DNA from: Neobacillus sp. OS1-2
GTDB taxonomy: Bacteria > Bacillota > Bacilli > Bacillales > Cytobacillaceae
Direction: 5' to 3'
NCBI RefSeq assembly: GCF_030915505.1
Contig: NZ_CP133265.1
Coordinates: 248,001-312,000, forward strand
Length of the DNA: 64,000 nucleotides
Every line of letters starts with the position of its first letter. Within the stretch, counting starts at the first letter, position 1. This document shows positions 46,388 to 55,102 of the stretch, in pieces. The notes beneath the pieces are model-generated. The model made no database searches. It was not told where the DNA came from and saw only the letters and a program-made list of their open reading frames with translations. A program made the translations under genes and the position numbers.

Positions 46388-46428
46388 GCCAAATAAATAA
46401 AAATCCCTCAAGTCAATTGCTCGAGGGA
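46388..46428 (-). terminator. Attenuator terminator of the ribU riboswitch
   Basis: On the minus strand CCCTCGAG/CTTGAGGG (46404-46427) is followed by ATTTTTATTT and lies between the FMN aptamer and the ribU start. It is the expected expression platform for transcriptional attenuation. Confidence 0.8.
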
Positions 46429-46493
46429 GATTACAAAGGCACGCTTAATAAACGTCCATTAAATCAGATTTTTTGAACGTCGGCAGAACCTCC

Positions 46494-46618
46494 ATCTTCT
46501 CCCATCCAGACTATACTGTCGGCTTTGGAATCACACCAAATCCTGCCTATAAAGGCTCGCGGGCTCAGGAGCATTGCTCCAATACCGCCGATCGGGAATT
46601 TCACCCTGCCCCGAAGAT
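46494..46618 (-). ncRNA. FMN riboswitch (RFN element) controlling ribU
   Basis: Read on the minus strand it begins ATCTTCGGGGCAGGGTGAAA and ends AGTCTGGATGGGAGAAGAT; the ends pair as helix P1 (ATCTTC/GAAGAT), and the internal GATCGGCGGT and GATTTGGTGTGATTCC blocks are conserved RFN segments. FMN should favour the downstream terminator and reduce riboflavin import. Aptamer identification is near certain; the switching mechanism is inferred from the adjacent hairpin. Confidence 0.95.
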
Positions 46619-46642
46619 AGATCGATATTAAATTACAACTTT

Positions 46643-46671
46643 ATTATACTAAAGAAATTCTTTTTTGTTAA
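46643..46671 (-). promoter_or_regulatory. Sigma-A promoter of the ribU leader
   Basis: Minus-strand TTAACA (46666-46671) and TATAAT (46643-46648) are separated by 17 nt; transcription would begin just before the FMN aptamer. Confidence 0.78.
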
Positions 46672-46673
46672 GT

Positions 46674-46705
46674 AAAAAAACAACCTACTGACAAAGGTCA
46701 GCAGG
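46674..46705 (-). terminator. Terminator of the M23 peptidase gene
   Basis: The stem CCTGCTGAC/GTCAGTAGG (46684-46705, one G-T pair) is followed by TTG and seven T on the minus strand. It lies only 7 nt past the stop codon. Confidence 0.8.
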
Positions 46706-46712
46706 CAGAACA

Positions 46713-47459
46713 TTATTGAACCATTAATAGTTGATTTGGTTTAATGAGGTCTGACGTTAGATTATTTAATGACTTTATCCTATTTACAGAAATATTTTGC
46801 TTTTGGGCAATAGAGTACAATGTATCTCCTTGTTTAACAATGTATTTTTCTTTGCTTGTTTCTGATGTACCTTCTTCTAATTGCGGGTTGGTACTTGCCA
46901 CTAACACATTATTAACGATACTTGCAATTCCTCCCTGGACAGATTTCCCAACATCTGCTTTTCCCAATAATATTTCTGGATCCATTGCATTTTTCTTATC
47001 ATACCTCCACTCTAATTGGTGGGTTTCAAAATGGAGATGTGTTCCAGTGGCTTGTCCTGTTCTCCCCATTTTTCCGATTATATCTCCTTGTTTTACAGGT
47101 TGACCAACCGATACTGTCCGGTGGTTTAAATGAGCATAAACCGTTACAAAATTACTAGGGTGTTCTATAAAAACCACATTACCATATGTATTAGAATAAT
47201 AGGACTTAACTACCACCCCGTTCTCAACAGCCAGAACAGAAGTGTCCAATTTTCCAGCAATATCAATTCCTTTATGGGTTCCTTGCCTTGTTCCATATGT
47301 ATCGGAAATGACACCGTCAGCTGGCCAAATCCAGTGATCTTCCATTCCATTTTGCGCCTGTAAACCTGCAGCTTCTGAATGTTTGCCTCCTAAAAATAAT
47401 AAGCTGATAAATAGCGCCATAATGATGGCAATTAAAAACCTCTTTATATAGTCAAGCAT
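46713..47459 (-). CDS. Secreted M23 peptidoglycan endopeptidase with C-terminal LysM
   Basis: The 248-aa protein has a signal peptide (about 1-31, ending HSEAA), an M23/LytM peptidase domain (about 48-160) with the zinc ligands in GTHKGIDIAG (His, Asp) and GTHLHFETH (His-x-His), and a C-terminal LysM (about 205-247, YIVKQGDTLYSIAQKQNI). It probably cleaves wall cross-links. At this point B. subtilis has serA instead. ATG after AGGAGG with long spacing. A role in wall turnover or sporulation is possible; nothing here decides. Confidence 0.88.
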   Translation of the reverse strand: MLDYIKRFLIAIIMALFISLLFLGGKHSEAAGLQAQNGMEDHWIWPADGVISDTYGTRQGTHKGIDIAGKLDTSVLAVENGVVVKSYYSNTYGNVVFIEHPSNFVTVYAHLNHRTVSVGQPVKQGDIIGKMGRTGQATGTHLHFETHQLEWRYDKKNAMDPEILLGKADVGKSVQGGIASIVNNVLVASTNPQLEEGTSETSKEKYIVKQGDTLYSIAQKQNISVNRIKSLNNLTSDLIKPNQLLMVQ

Positions 47460-47592
47460 TCTTACAATTTCCTCCTTAAATATCTTGTGCTCTCTTCCAC
47501 ACCATATGTTCGTGAATTCACGTTTAGAACAAATTGCGCATCAGACTAACATGACCATACTTGTTATAATTTGGAGTCCCTTCATATTTTAT

Positions 47593-47626
47593 TCAAAAAA
47601 AAATCAACCGAGTAGGTTGATTTTTA
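47593..47626 (-). terminator. Terminator of sigX-rsiX
   Basis: The stem AAATCAACC/GGTTGATTT (47601-47623) is followed by nine T on the minus strand and begins 5 nt past the rsiX stop. Confidence 0.85.
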
Positions 47627-47630
47627 CCAT

Positions 47631-48824
47631 TCATTCTGTAATTCGTAAATTTGGTGCTATTGGTACCTTGATATCCTTTGATAAATCGAAGGAACCAATA
47701 AATGGAATAGAGGAATCCTTTATGACAACTTTTTCAAGTCCGAATTCCTTTGCTGTCAGAAGCAGTGCTTCAAACGAAGAGGATGACTGCTGGTTATCAT
47801 GCAGACTCGTATTCCCCTTTAATGAGACAAATAAAGTTTTGTCAGAGACTGAAACATCATGTAACGGCATTAAGGGCTGCAAAGAGTTCTTTAGACCTAA
47901 TAAGGGCTGATCAGACTTCATTACTTCTATTGCAGTAATAATATCATTATAGGTATCATTTGTCGGAGTAAGAAATGGCATGTCACTTCCTTCGGGGTAA
48001 TAAAATAGGTAGGCATGCCTTTTATCAGGAACAACATCCACTTCTTCAAGCTTTCCGAAATTACCTAATTCTATTCCTGGCACTCCATTTGTTGAGAATT
48101 TTATCTTTTTAAGATTACTATTAGCGGAAATATCCTTTTTTACTACATTCATAAAATTGATTTCATTGGTTGAACCCTGTCCGTACTGATGGTTGGAAGG
48201 AACATCAACCATGACGCTGCTAGTATTTTCATCAAGCTTCATTGTCCCATTTAATGGATAAAATTCTGATAATCCCCATTCTTCCTCCGTCAAAATGGCC
48301 ATTTCCTTAGTATATTGAGGAAGCCAGGCTTGATCTTGAGTATTCTTCGCAATAATAGAAATAGGAATTAAAATTTGCACTTGTGGGTCTGGAATCCAAT
48401 AGGTGAATACAGTCGTACCCTTTTCTAATTCATCCTCATAAATGGCTGTTTTTATACTTTCAGCTTTCATTATGCTTGGCTGACCTGTTTCCGCATTAGC
48501 CTTCCCCTTTGTAGCTACTTCATCATTTTCAGTTTCGTTGGTAAAATCCCTTGCAGTCATTTTCATTTCTTGATTTACTGAAGATTTTTCGTCTTTCATT
48601 TTATCATAGGATAAATTAGTCCCATCCGTTAACATTGGTGCTAGGATGAAAAATAGAAGTAATGCGGCTGCAGCTGCAATCCCAGGAAATAGCCATAATT
48701 TTATATTACGCCTTTTTAAGGAAAGATTTTGGTAAATGTCACGAGGATTGCGATGATCTAGTATTTTCGGCATTTGCCTTAATAAGTCTTCGAGCTCATT
48801 ATCGCTCCACTCTGACTTTTTCAC
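47631..48824 (-). CDS. rsiX: Anti-sigma-X factor RsiX
   Basis: A 397-aa membrane protein: a cytoplasmic N-terminal sigma-binding part (KKSEWSDNELEDLLRQMPKI), one membrane helix (about 45-64), and a long extracellular region whose C-terminal half is alpha/beta. Family members hold SigX inactive at the membrane. I chose GTG 48824, preceded by GGGGGGAG; it overlaps the sigX 3' end by 26 nt, which implies translational coupling. The longer frame from ATG 48845 lacks a site. Confidence 0.93.
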   Translation of the reverse strand: MKKSEWSDNELEDLLRQMPKILDHRNPRDIYQNLSLKRRNIKLWLFPGIAAAAALLLFFILAPMLTDGTNLSYDKMKDEKSSVNQEMKMTARDFTNETENDEVATKGKANAETGQPSIMKAESIKTAIYEDELEKGTTVFTYWIPDPQVQILIPISIIAKNTQDQAWLPQYTKEMAILTEEEWGLSEFYPLNGTMKLDENTSSVMVDVPSNHQYGQGSTNEINFMNVVKKDISANSNLKKIKFSTNGVPGIELGNFGKLEEVDVVPDKRHAYLFYYPEGSDMPFLTPTNDTYNDIITAIEVMKSDQPLLGLKNSLQPLMPLHDVSVSDKTLFVSLKGNTSLHDNQQSSSSFEALLLTAKEFGLEKVVIKDSSIPFIGSFDLSKDIKVPIAPNLRITE

Positions 48825-49350
48825 TTGTAACTCCCCCCTTTTCATAAAATAATTCCATCTGTTTCTTCAAAACTTTCAAGGAGCGGTGTTGTGTTGTTTT
48901 AACCTTACTTTCCGTCCAACCCAGTGCTTGAGCAGTCTCAGATATGGACAAATCCTGTAAATAACGCAGAATAATTACAGAGCGCTGATCCAACGTGCAA
49001 AACTCAAGACATTTGTAAATCCATTTGATTTCTTCTCTTTGTACGGTAATTTCTTCTGGTATCGGATTCTCATCTTTTACTTGATTAGTCGACCAATCAA
49101 ACTTTTCAAATATTCTTTCCTTCCAGCCCTTTTGTTTACGGAAAAAGTCGATGGCCACATTTCTAGCGATCGAAAACAACCATGTTTTTTCACTACTTTT
49201 CCCTTCAAAACGATGATAGGATTTAAAAACGCGAATATAAACCTCTTGGACAAGGTCCTCAGCCTGCTCTTTATTTCTAACCATATAAAATAGAAATTGA
49301 AAAACGTCATGATGATATTTTTGATATAGCTCATCGAAAACGGAGTCCAT
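48799..49350 (-). CDS. sigX: ECF sigma factor SigX
   Basis: A 183-aa ECF sigma factor. Region 2 (YQKYHHDVFQFLFYMVRNKEQ to KTWLFSIARNVAIDFFRKQ, about 8-75) and region 4 (QRSVIILRYLQDLSISETAQALGWTESKVKTTQHRSL, about 122-160) closely match SigX of B. subtilis, which controls cell-surface modification genes. ATG 49350 follows GGGGAGGGG. A SigX-type promoter precedes it, so it is probably autoregulated. Confidence 0.96.
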   Translation of the reverse strand: MDSVFDELYQKYHHDVFQFLFYMVRNKEQAEDLVQEVYIRVFKSYHRFEGKSSEKTWLFSIARNVAIDFFRKQKGWKERIFEKFDWSTNQVKDENPIPEEITVQREEIKWIYKCLEFCTLDQRSVIILRYLQDLSISETAQALGWTESKVKTTQHRSLKVLKKQMELFYEKGGVTSEKVRVER

Positions 49351-49378
49351 CAATTCCCCTCCCCGTTCAATTATATTA

Positions 49379-49405
49379 GTCGATGTATAGGTATAAAAAG
49401 TTTCA
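49379..49405 (-). promoter_or_regulatory. Autoregulatory SigX-type promoter of sigX-rsiX
   Basis: Minus-strand TGAAAC (49400-49405) and CGAC (49379-49382) are separated by 17 nt, fitting the ECF pattern AAC then CGAC reported for SigX. The start of transcription would lie about 20 nt before the ribosome-binding site. Confidence 0.7.
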
Positions 49406-49471
49406 CCGTATTAAATATAGGCTTTTTTTGCTAAAAAAGGAAGGGACTTTTTGGAAGGAATATAAATAGGG

Positions 49472-49502
49472 GAAAAAAACTCATCCGTTTTGGATGAGTT
49501 TT
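49472..49502 (-). terminator. Terminator of resDE
   Basis: The stem AACTCATCC/GGATGAGTT (49478-49500) is followed by seven T on the minus strand. A repeat fragment separates it from the resE stop. Confidence 0.82.
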
Positions 49503-49508
49503 TCATTC

Positions 49509-49577
49509 ATATCTAGCTCCAGCGTCTAGGGGCTCGGGGTCATAAGCCCCTGAGCAAGGCGCTTCCGCTTTTCATTG
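49509..49577 (-). repeat. Short copy of the dispersed fold-back repeat
   Basis: On the minus strand it begins GAAAAGCGGAAGCGCCTTG, then CTCAGGGGC, close to the left end of the full element (AAAAGCGCAAGCGCCCTGG, GTCAGCGGC), and ends GCTGGAGCTAGAT, which resembles its right end. Inverted CAGGGGCTTATGACCCCGAG lies inside. It looks like a version missing the middle. It sits between resE and its terminator. Confidence 0.65.
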
Positions 49578-49619
49578 TTTCTCGTGAATCAAGAACAATC
49601 GGCAAAATGATGGTTTATT

Positions 49620-51398
49620 TTACTTTTTTCGTGGAAGCAGGAAGGAAAATGTTGTACCTTGTCCCATTTTACTTTGCACAGAAATATGGCCGCGGTGGGC
49701 ATCAATAATATTTTTTGCAATTGCAAGTCCAAGTCCTGTACCCGCTCTCCCCCTCGTCCTTGCTTTATCAGCTTTATAAAAACGTTCAAAAACGAAAGGC
49801 AGATCTTCCGCAGGGATCCCAGATCCGGAATCTTTTACTTCCATTCTAATTCCATTGTCCTCTAACTTTACCGTTAAAGTAACAGCTCCACCCTTTGGTG
49901 TATGCCTAATAGCGTTATCAATCAAGTTAGTCAGTACCTGCTCAATTCGATCCGGATCAAATATAAACGCCGTAACCACATCTTCTACATCCGCTTTCAA
50001 GATAATCTCATTATCTTTCGCCAACCCTTGGAATTTATGGATAATCCGATTGACGAAAGTAGAAATGTCAATATCCTCCATCGATAAATGAATATGTCCT
50101 GCTTCCATCCGGGCGAGGTCAAGCAATTCGTTTACCAGCCGGCCCATACGCAATGATTCATCATAGATGACTTTTGCCATTTCCTTTTTCTCTTCCTGTG
50201 ATTGGGCAATATCATCCACAATCGCTTCACTATATCCTTGTAACATGGAAATTGGCGTTCTAAGTTCATGTGAAACATTGGCAATGAAGTCTTTTCTCAT
50301 TTTATCTAATTGTCTTTCCTCAGTCATATCCCTTAGAACCGCCACAGCTCCACGGATAAATTGATTGCTGTATAGCGGACTAACCAAAATGACCCAATGC
50401 CGTCCTTGTAGGGAAATTTCCCCGATTTGTTCTTTTTCAGTATCTACCGCTTGTTGAAAAAGTTCCATTACCTGCGAAGGAATGGATTCCGAATCTGCAC
50501 CGAATCCCCCTTTTTCATAATACCAATATTGAAGGAAACGATCCGCAGGAGGATTCGTAATAAGTATGGTCCCATCACGATTAAACGTGATGACTCCATC
50601 TGCCATACTACTTAATATACTGGCTAGCTGCTCTTTTTCCTGACTAAGGGCATTCATATTGAACTTCAACTGCCTGCCCATTTGGTTAAAAGCTGTTGCC
50701 AGCTCCCCTATTTCATCATGAGTCAAGATAGGGACTTTCGTATCAAATTTCCCCCTGGCCACTTCAAATGCCGCCTCCCTCATCTTTCTTAACGGCGCTG
50801 TTATTCGAGTCGAAAGAAAGAAGGCAAAAATAGTGGTTAAAATAATGGCCACACCGGCTACCAGTAAAATGAATTTTGTTGCAGAATGTGATGTTTCTTG
50901 CATAGCTTCTAACGATTGATAAATAAATACCGCACCATTTTTTTCTCCATGAAGATGGAGCGGGACACCAATAATGGAATATGTGGCATCCTCGATACCG
51001 TTCTTAGTTGAAAGATTGGAAATCTTTTCAACCTTTTTGTTATTATGAAATATTTTTCTCAAATCCGGGTCTTTTTTTATATCCTGGATTGACAACTTTT
51101 TTGTTTGTACAGTATTTGGAGAATAATAAACCTCTTCCTCATTCTTTACAACAACCACTTTTGTGACATCATCGATAAATTCCCAAGATATTTCTAAACC
51201 AAGTGATAATTTATCCGGATGTCCTTCCAAAACATAGGCAATTTTTTCCGCCGTATCTGTCAAGTCTTTTTTTGTCTGTTCTATGTTGTAGTTTTGGAAG
51301 AATTCCAATAGCATGACTGTTAAAATAAATAGGATAAAGGATACCAGTAAAAGGATGGTAAACCAGAGTTTACCGACTACACTTCTTAAAAAGGTCAT
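49620..51398 (-). CDS. resE: Redox-sensing histidine kinase ResE
   Basis: A 592-aa kinase: N-terminal membrane helix (about 12-33), extracellular domain, second helix (about 174-196), HAMP linker (about 198-250), PAS domain (about 255-360), HisKA with the phospho-His in [14 protein letters not shown] (near 373), and HATPase ([14 protein letters not shown] near 490, [38 protein letters not shown] near 530-565). It controls aerobic/anaerobic respiration with ResD. ATG overlaps the resD stop by four bases. Confidence 0.97.
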   Translation of the reverse strand: MTFLRSVVGKLWFTILLLVSFILFILTVMLLEFFQNYNIEQTKKDLTDTAEKIAYVLEGHPDKLSLGLEISWEFIDDVTKVVVVKNEEEVYYSPNTVQTKKLSIQDIKKDPDLRKIFHNNKKVEKISNLSTKNGIEDATYSIIGVPLHLHGEKNGAVFIYQSLEAMQETSHSATKFILLVAGVAIILTTIFAFFLSTRITAPLRKMREAAFEVARGKFDTKVPILTHDEIGELATAFNQMGRQLKFNMNALSQEKEQLASILSSMADGVITFNRDGTILITNPPADRFLQYWYYEKGGFGADSESIPSQVMELFQQAVDTEKEQIGEISLQGRHWVILVSPLYSNQFIRGAVAVLRDMTEERQLDKMRKDFIANVSHELRTPISMLQGYSEAIVDDIAQSQEEKKEMAKVIYDESLRMGRLVNELLDLARMEAGHIHLSMEDIDISTFVNRIIHKFQGLAKDNEIILKADVEDVVTAFIFDPDRIEQVLTNLIDNAIRHTPKGGAVTLTVKLEDNGIRMEVKDSGSGIPAEDLPFVFERFYKADKARTRGRAGTGLGLAIAKNIIDAHRGHISVQSKMGQGTTFSFLLPRKK

Positions 51399-52111
51399 TC
51401 ATTTACAACCTCAAATTTGTATCCGACTCCCCAAACCGTTACAATCATTCTTGCCGCTTCTTCTGACACCTTATTTAATTTTTCACGGAGACGCTTTACA
51501 TGCGTATCAACCGTTCGTAAATCACCGAAAAATTCATAATGCCAAACTTCCTTGAGTAATTGCTCGCGATCAAACACCTTATCAGGTGCCTTTGCAAGGA
51601 AATAAAGTAATTCGTACTCTTTCGGTGTTAAACTTACTTCCTTGCCATCAGCCAATACTCTGTGCGCATCATTGTCAATCGTTAAATGTGGAAAAACAAT
51701 GACATCCTTTGTTGTTGTTTCGGTTTGCAAATAACTTGTTTGTGATGATCTTCTTAAAAGCGCTTTTACTCGCAGGACTACTTCCCGAGGACTGAATGGT
51801 TTGACAATGTAGTCATCTGTTCCAACTTCAAAGCCTTGAACGCGATTGATTTCTTCACCCTTCGCCGTTAACATAATTACGGGAGTAGCCTTTTTTTCTC
51901 TTAATTCACGACATACCTCAATTCCATCCTTGCCAGGCATCATGAGGTCAAGCAGAATAACATCATAATCATTTGCAATTGCTTTTGTTAACGCTTCATT
52001 TCCATCCTCAGCTTCATCGATTATATATTCTTCACGCTCTAAATACATTTTTAATAAACGGCGAATTCTTTCTTCATCATCTACAACTAAAATTTTCACG
52101 TCTTTTTCCAT
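51395..52111 (-). CDS. resD: Response regulator ResD
   Basis: A 238-aa OmpR-type regulator. Receiver domain with acidic pocket ([10 protein letters not shown]), phosphoacceptor Asp in [14 protein letters not shown] (near 57) and [10 protein letters not shown] (near 83), then a winged-helix DNA-binding domain (about 135-235, [28 protein letters not shown]). It activates respiratory genes including res and qcr-related functions in Bacillus. ATG 52111 follows GGGGGG at seven bases; the longer frame to 52126 is rejected. Confidence 0.97.
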   Translation of the reverse strand: MEKDVKILVVDDEERIRRLLKMYLEREEYIIDEAEDGNEALTKAIANDYDVILLDLMMPGKDGIEVCRELREKKATPVIMLTAKGEEINRVQGFEVGTDDYIVKPFSPREVVLRVKALLRRSSQTSYLQTETTTKDVIVFPHLTIDNDAHRVLADGKEVSLTPKEYELLYFLAKAPDKVFDREQLLKEVWHYEFFGDLRTVDTHVKRLREKLNKVSEEAARMIVTVWGVGYKFEVVNE

Positions 52112-52133
52112 TATTAATCCCCCCATGAAGTTT

Positions 52134-52139
52134 ATTGTA
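52134..52139 (-). promoter_or_regulatory. Possible -10 element of resDE
   Basis: TACAAT on the minus strand lies 22 nt upstream of the resD ATG. No good -35 is seen at 16-18 nt, which fits an activator-dependent promoter but is weak evidence. Confidence 0.35.
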
Positions 52140-52192
52140 CAAAATGGTATGGTATTTTTCTATATTTTCACGGTAATTACTACTTTAAAAAG

Positions 52193-52208
52193 TGTCAAAA
52201 ATTTGACA
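52193..52208. promoter_or_regulatory. Perfect palindrome upstream of resD, candidate operator
   Basis: TGTCAAAAATTTGACA is a perfect inverted repeat of TGTCAAA around two central bases. It lies between the resABC terminator and resD, centred about 64 nt upstream of the possible -10. It resembles redox-regulator sites in layout (TGT-N10-ACA) but is not the exact FNR (TGTGA-N6-TCACA) or Rex pattern. Confidence 0.5.
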
Positions 52209-52222
52209 ACGAAAAGCGGAGG

Positions 52223-52258
52223 TAAAAAAAGCCCCCACTTTTTAAAAAGTGAAGGCTA
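52223..52258 (-). terminator. Terminator of resABC
   Basis: The stem AGCC-CACTTTTT/AAAAAGTG-GGCT (52230-52257) with two mismatches is followed by seven T on the minus strand, 14 nt past the resC stop. It separates resABC from resDE. Confidence 0.8.
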
Positions 52259-52271
52259 TAAAATTTGAATA

Positions 52272-53456
52272 TTAACCTGCGTATGAATGAAGACCAGCAA
52301 TAACTAGATTAACGGCAACAAGGTTAAACATAATAATAACAAAGCCAATTACCGCTAGCCACGCTGACTTTTCACCATGCCATCCCTTGGAGAGGCGTAA
52401 ATGCATAAACGCGGCATAGAATAACCACGTGATAAGGGCCCAAACCTCTTTTGGGTCCCAGCCCCAAAACCGAGACCATGCCATTTGCGCCCAAATCATT
52501 GCAAAAATGAGTGCACCCAAGGTAAACACAGGGAAACCAATTAACACTGATCGATAACTAATCTCATCAACAAAGTCGAGCTTAATATTTTTGACAAGCG
52601 GCTGAAGTGCTGCTGCAATTCGCTTCCTTAAGATTACTCTAATTACCCCATAGAGTACTAGCCCTGACAGTAATGACCAAATAACAGTATTAGCTTTCTT
52701 CGCATTGATGAAAGCCGGCATTTCAACCAACGGGTTAAAGCCTTCCTTTGTTAGTAATTCGCTCTCATGCGGTCCGGTAATAGCTGGCATTTTATATTCT
52801 ACAACAGCCTTTGTACCATGTTTATCTGTCCAATTGAATTTTTCCTGATATCCAATTCCTGAAAATACTGATGATACAGCCACAAACCCGAGCACGGTAA
52901 CTAATGAAAACATAACTATTTCAAGCCAAAAAGTTCGTTTGCTTGATTTCGTTTGATCAATTGCCTTTACAAGATAAATAAGCCCTGCAGCAAAGCTAAC
53001 CGCTAGGATAGCTTCCCCAATGGCTGCAGTAGTCACATGAATATGTAACCAATAACTTTGTAATGCCGGTATTAACGGCGTAATTTCCTTAGGGAACATA
53101 CTTGCATAAGCAATAACTAGAATGGCCACCGGCATTGTAAATAATCCCAGCAAAGTTGTTCGGTAAATAAAATAAATAACGATAAATGCACCAACTAAGG
53201 CCATTCCAAAAAATGTGGTAAACTCAAACATATTACTTACCGGGGCGTGCCCCGCCGCAATCCATCTGGTGATAAAATAACCAAGCTGCGAAATAAAGCC
53301 CACTATCGTCAAAAAGACGGCAATTGTCCCCCAGCGGTTTGTTCCTTTCTTTCCATTCAAATCCTTTTTTGATTTAATCGATCCACCGTAAAACAGGGTC
53401 GCAACTAAATATAATATAAAAGCTATAAATAACAAATTACTACTCAGTGCTGCCAA
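52272..53456 (-). CDS. resC: Cytochrome c biogenesis protein ResC (CcsB/CcsA type)
   Basis: A 394-aa polytopic protein with about eight membrane spans and the heme-handling WWxxD-like block [24 protein letters not shown] (near 335-358). Conserved His residues near 127 and 356 are typical heme ligands. With ResB it forms the system II heme transfer complex for cytochromes c, here including QcrC. TTG start directly after the resB stop. Confidence 0.95.
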   Translation of the reverse strand: MAALSSNLLFIAFILYLVATLFYGGSIKSKKDLNGKKGTNRWGTIAVFLTIVGFISQLGYFITRWIAAGHAPVSNMFEFTTFFGMALVGAFIVIYFIYRTTLLGLFTMPVAILVIAYASMFPKEITPLIPALQSYWLHIHVTTAAIGEAILAVSFAAGLIYLVKAIDQTKSSKRTFWLEIVMFSLVTVLGFVAVSSVFSGIGYQEKFNWTDKHGTKAVVEYKMPAITGPHESELLTKEGFNPLVEMPAFINAKKANTVIWSLLSGLVLYGVIRVILRKRIAAALQPLVKNIKLDFVDEISYRSVLIGFPVFTLGALIFAMIWAQMAWSRFWGWDPKEVWALITWLFYAAFMHLRLSKGWHGEKSAWLAVIGFVIIMFNLVAVNLVIAGLHSYAG

Positions 53457-55079
53457 CTAGACGCCCTCCTTGTCCGTATTTTCCCTCTGAAGCTGATCCT
53501 CCGGAATTTCAAGCTTTGTATCTTTTATTACCATTTCAATTTCCCGCTTTAAGCCATACCAATTTTTATTCGTGTGCGCCGCAATCCAAATCTGGCCATT
53601 TTTATTTTGAATCCAGATCCGTCGATGGTTCCAATAGGCACCCTGGATAACACCAATCATAAATAGGATACCGCCTAAAATAATTGCCCATAACGATGAA
53701 TCTTTGCGGACAGTAAAACCTGAAACATTTTTGGTTTCAATTCCCTTAAAAGCCATCTTATACGTATTGTCACCAAAAGGCTCGATGGTTTGCTTGATGG
53801 CGACAAAGCTCGTTTCTGGTTCTTTATCAGGAGAAGTCATTTGAAAGATAAATGCAGGGTTATTTGGTGTACGCGATTTTGTTGTTGGCTCCTTATTCTT
53901 ATCAAACTCAAAGTCTGGAAAATAATTTAGAATCTTAACTGAATAGCCATTCCCAAGATCATATGTAGCTTTTGGATCCTCAAGATTGACGTTTATCTCT
54001 CCAAAAGTTTGATTCGTATCTTTTTTTGTAAGCAAAAAGTTCATTTGTTTAAGCTCACTTCTATATGAGGATTGGAAAACCGAATACCCATCGAAGGTTA
54101 GTGGGTGATTAACTTGAACCTTGTATTCTTTTACTTTCTCTAATTTCGGCTTTTCCCCAGGAAGATTCTGGCTGACCCGTTCATATAAAACGATGTTGGA
54201 TTGATAATTCTTAACAACATCACCGGCCATTTCAATTGCCTTTTTGAAGGTTTTATCTTTATTTTTATCATAATGCTGCAGAATGAATTGGTTATTTTTT
54301 AAGTAGAACTTTTCACCTGTTTCAGGAATAACTGCTGTTTCTCCTTCTTTTACCCATAAATTCTCATTCACATAAAAACCAGGAATAAAACGAAGCATCC
54401 CGCCAAATAAAAAGATAATAAGGCCAACATGGTTTACATACGGACCCCACCTGGAAAATCGTCCTTTTTCCGCTAATAAATCGCCATTTTCTTCGCGAAC
54501 ATGATAGCGTCTTCCCTTTAAATGCTGCTTCACTGTCGCGATATCATTTTCATCGATGTTTTCATTCACACCATATACCCGCTGGCGCTTTAAAAAACCC
54601 TCGTGTCTTGTGACTCTTTGGGCTTTTAATGCCTTATATAAGGGAATCACGCGATCAAGACTGCAAATAACAAGTGAAATGCCAATCATAGCAATTAATA
54701 ATAAGTACCACCATGAACCATACAAATCATGTAGACCTAACTGGTAATATACTGTTCCAAACCAGCCATACTCCTGCTTATAATACACATCTGCCGGGAG
54801 GTTAATATACATCTCTTGCGGTAGAATTGTTCCAAGAATGGAAGCAAGTAGGGTTATGATAATCAGCCAGACACCGACTTTAACTGACGAGAAGAAATTC
54901 CAAATTTTATCTATAAAGGTTTTACTATAAGTTTGCGAGCGGCGGGCGCTCCCCTCATAGCGCATATCAAGAAGTTCTTTATTATTACGCTCTCGCTCGT
55001 CCAGCACTTTACCACATGCTTCACATAACACGGTTCCATGCGGATTCACATGCCCGCATTCACATTTCACATCTTTCAT
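53457..55079 (-). CDS. resB: Cytochrome c biogenesis protein ResB (Ccs1)
   Basis: A 540-aa membrane protein with spans near 70-88, 122-142, 200-218 and 470-488, and a large external loop (about 225-465). Typical is SVKVGVWLIIITLLASILGTILPQ near 68. An unusual small N-terminal zinc-ribbon-like segment CECGHVNPHGTVLCEACGK (residues 5-23) precedes the family domain. It works with ResC. ATG after GGGAG; 23 nt after resA. Confidence 0.95.
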   Translation of the reverse strand: MKDVKCECGHVNPHGTVLCEACGKVLDERERNNKELLDMRYEGSARRSQTYSKTFIDKIWNFFSSVKVGVWLIIITLLASILGTILPQEMYINLPADVYYKQEYGWFGTVYYQLGLHDLYGSWWYLLLIAMIGISLVICSLDRVIPLYKALKAQRVTRHEGFLKRQRVYGVNENIDENDIATVKQHLKGRRYHVREENGDLLAEKGRFSRWGPYVNHVGLIIFLFGGMLRFIPGFYVNENLWVKEGETAVIPETGEKFYLKNNQFILQHYDKNKDKTFKKAIEMAGDVVKNYQSNIVLYERVSQNLPGEKPKLEKVKEYKVQVNHPLTFDGYSVFQSSYRSELKQMNFLLTKKDTNQTFGEINVNLEDPKATYDLGNGYSVKILNYFPDFEFDKNKEPTTKSRTPNNPAFIFQMTSPDKEPETSFVAIKQTIEPFGDNTYKMAFKGIETKNVSGFTVRKDSSLWAIILGGILFMIGVIQGAYWNHRRIWIQNKNGQIWIAAHTNKNWYGLKREIEMVIKDTKLEIPEDQLQRENTDKEGV

Positions 55080-55102
55080 TTTAAAAAACTCCCTACAATC
55101 CC

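Noticed and set aside
47485-47910. 141-codon plus-strand open frame
   Set aside because: It runs through the rsiX terminator and the rsiX 3' end in antisense; no ribosome-binding site.
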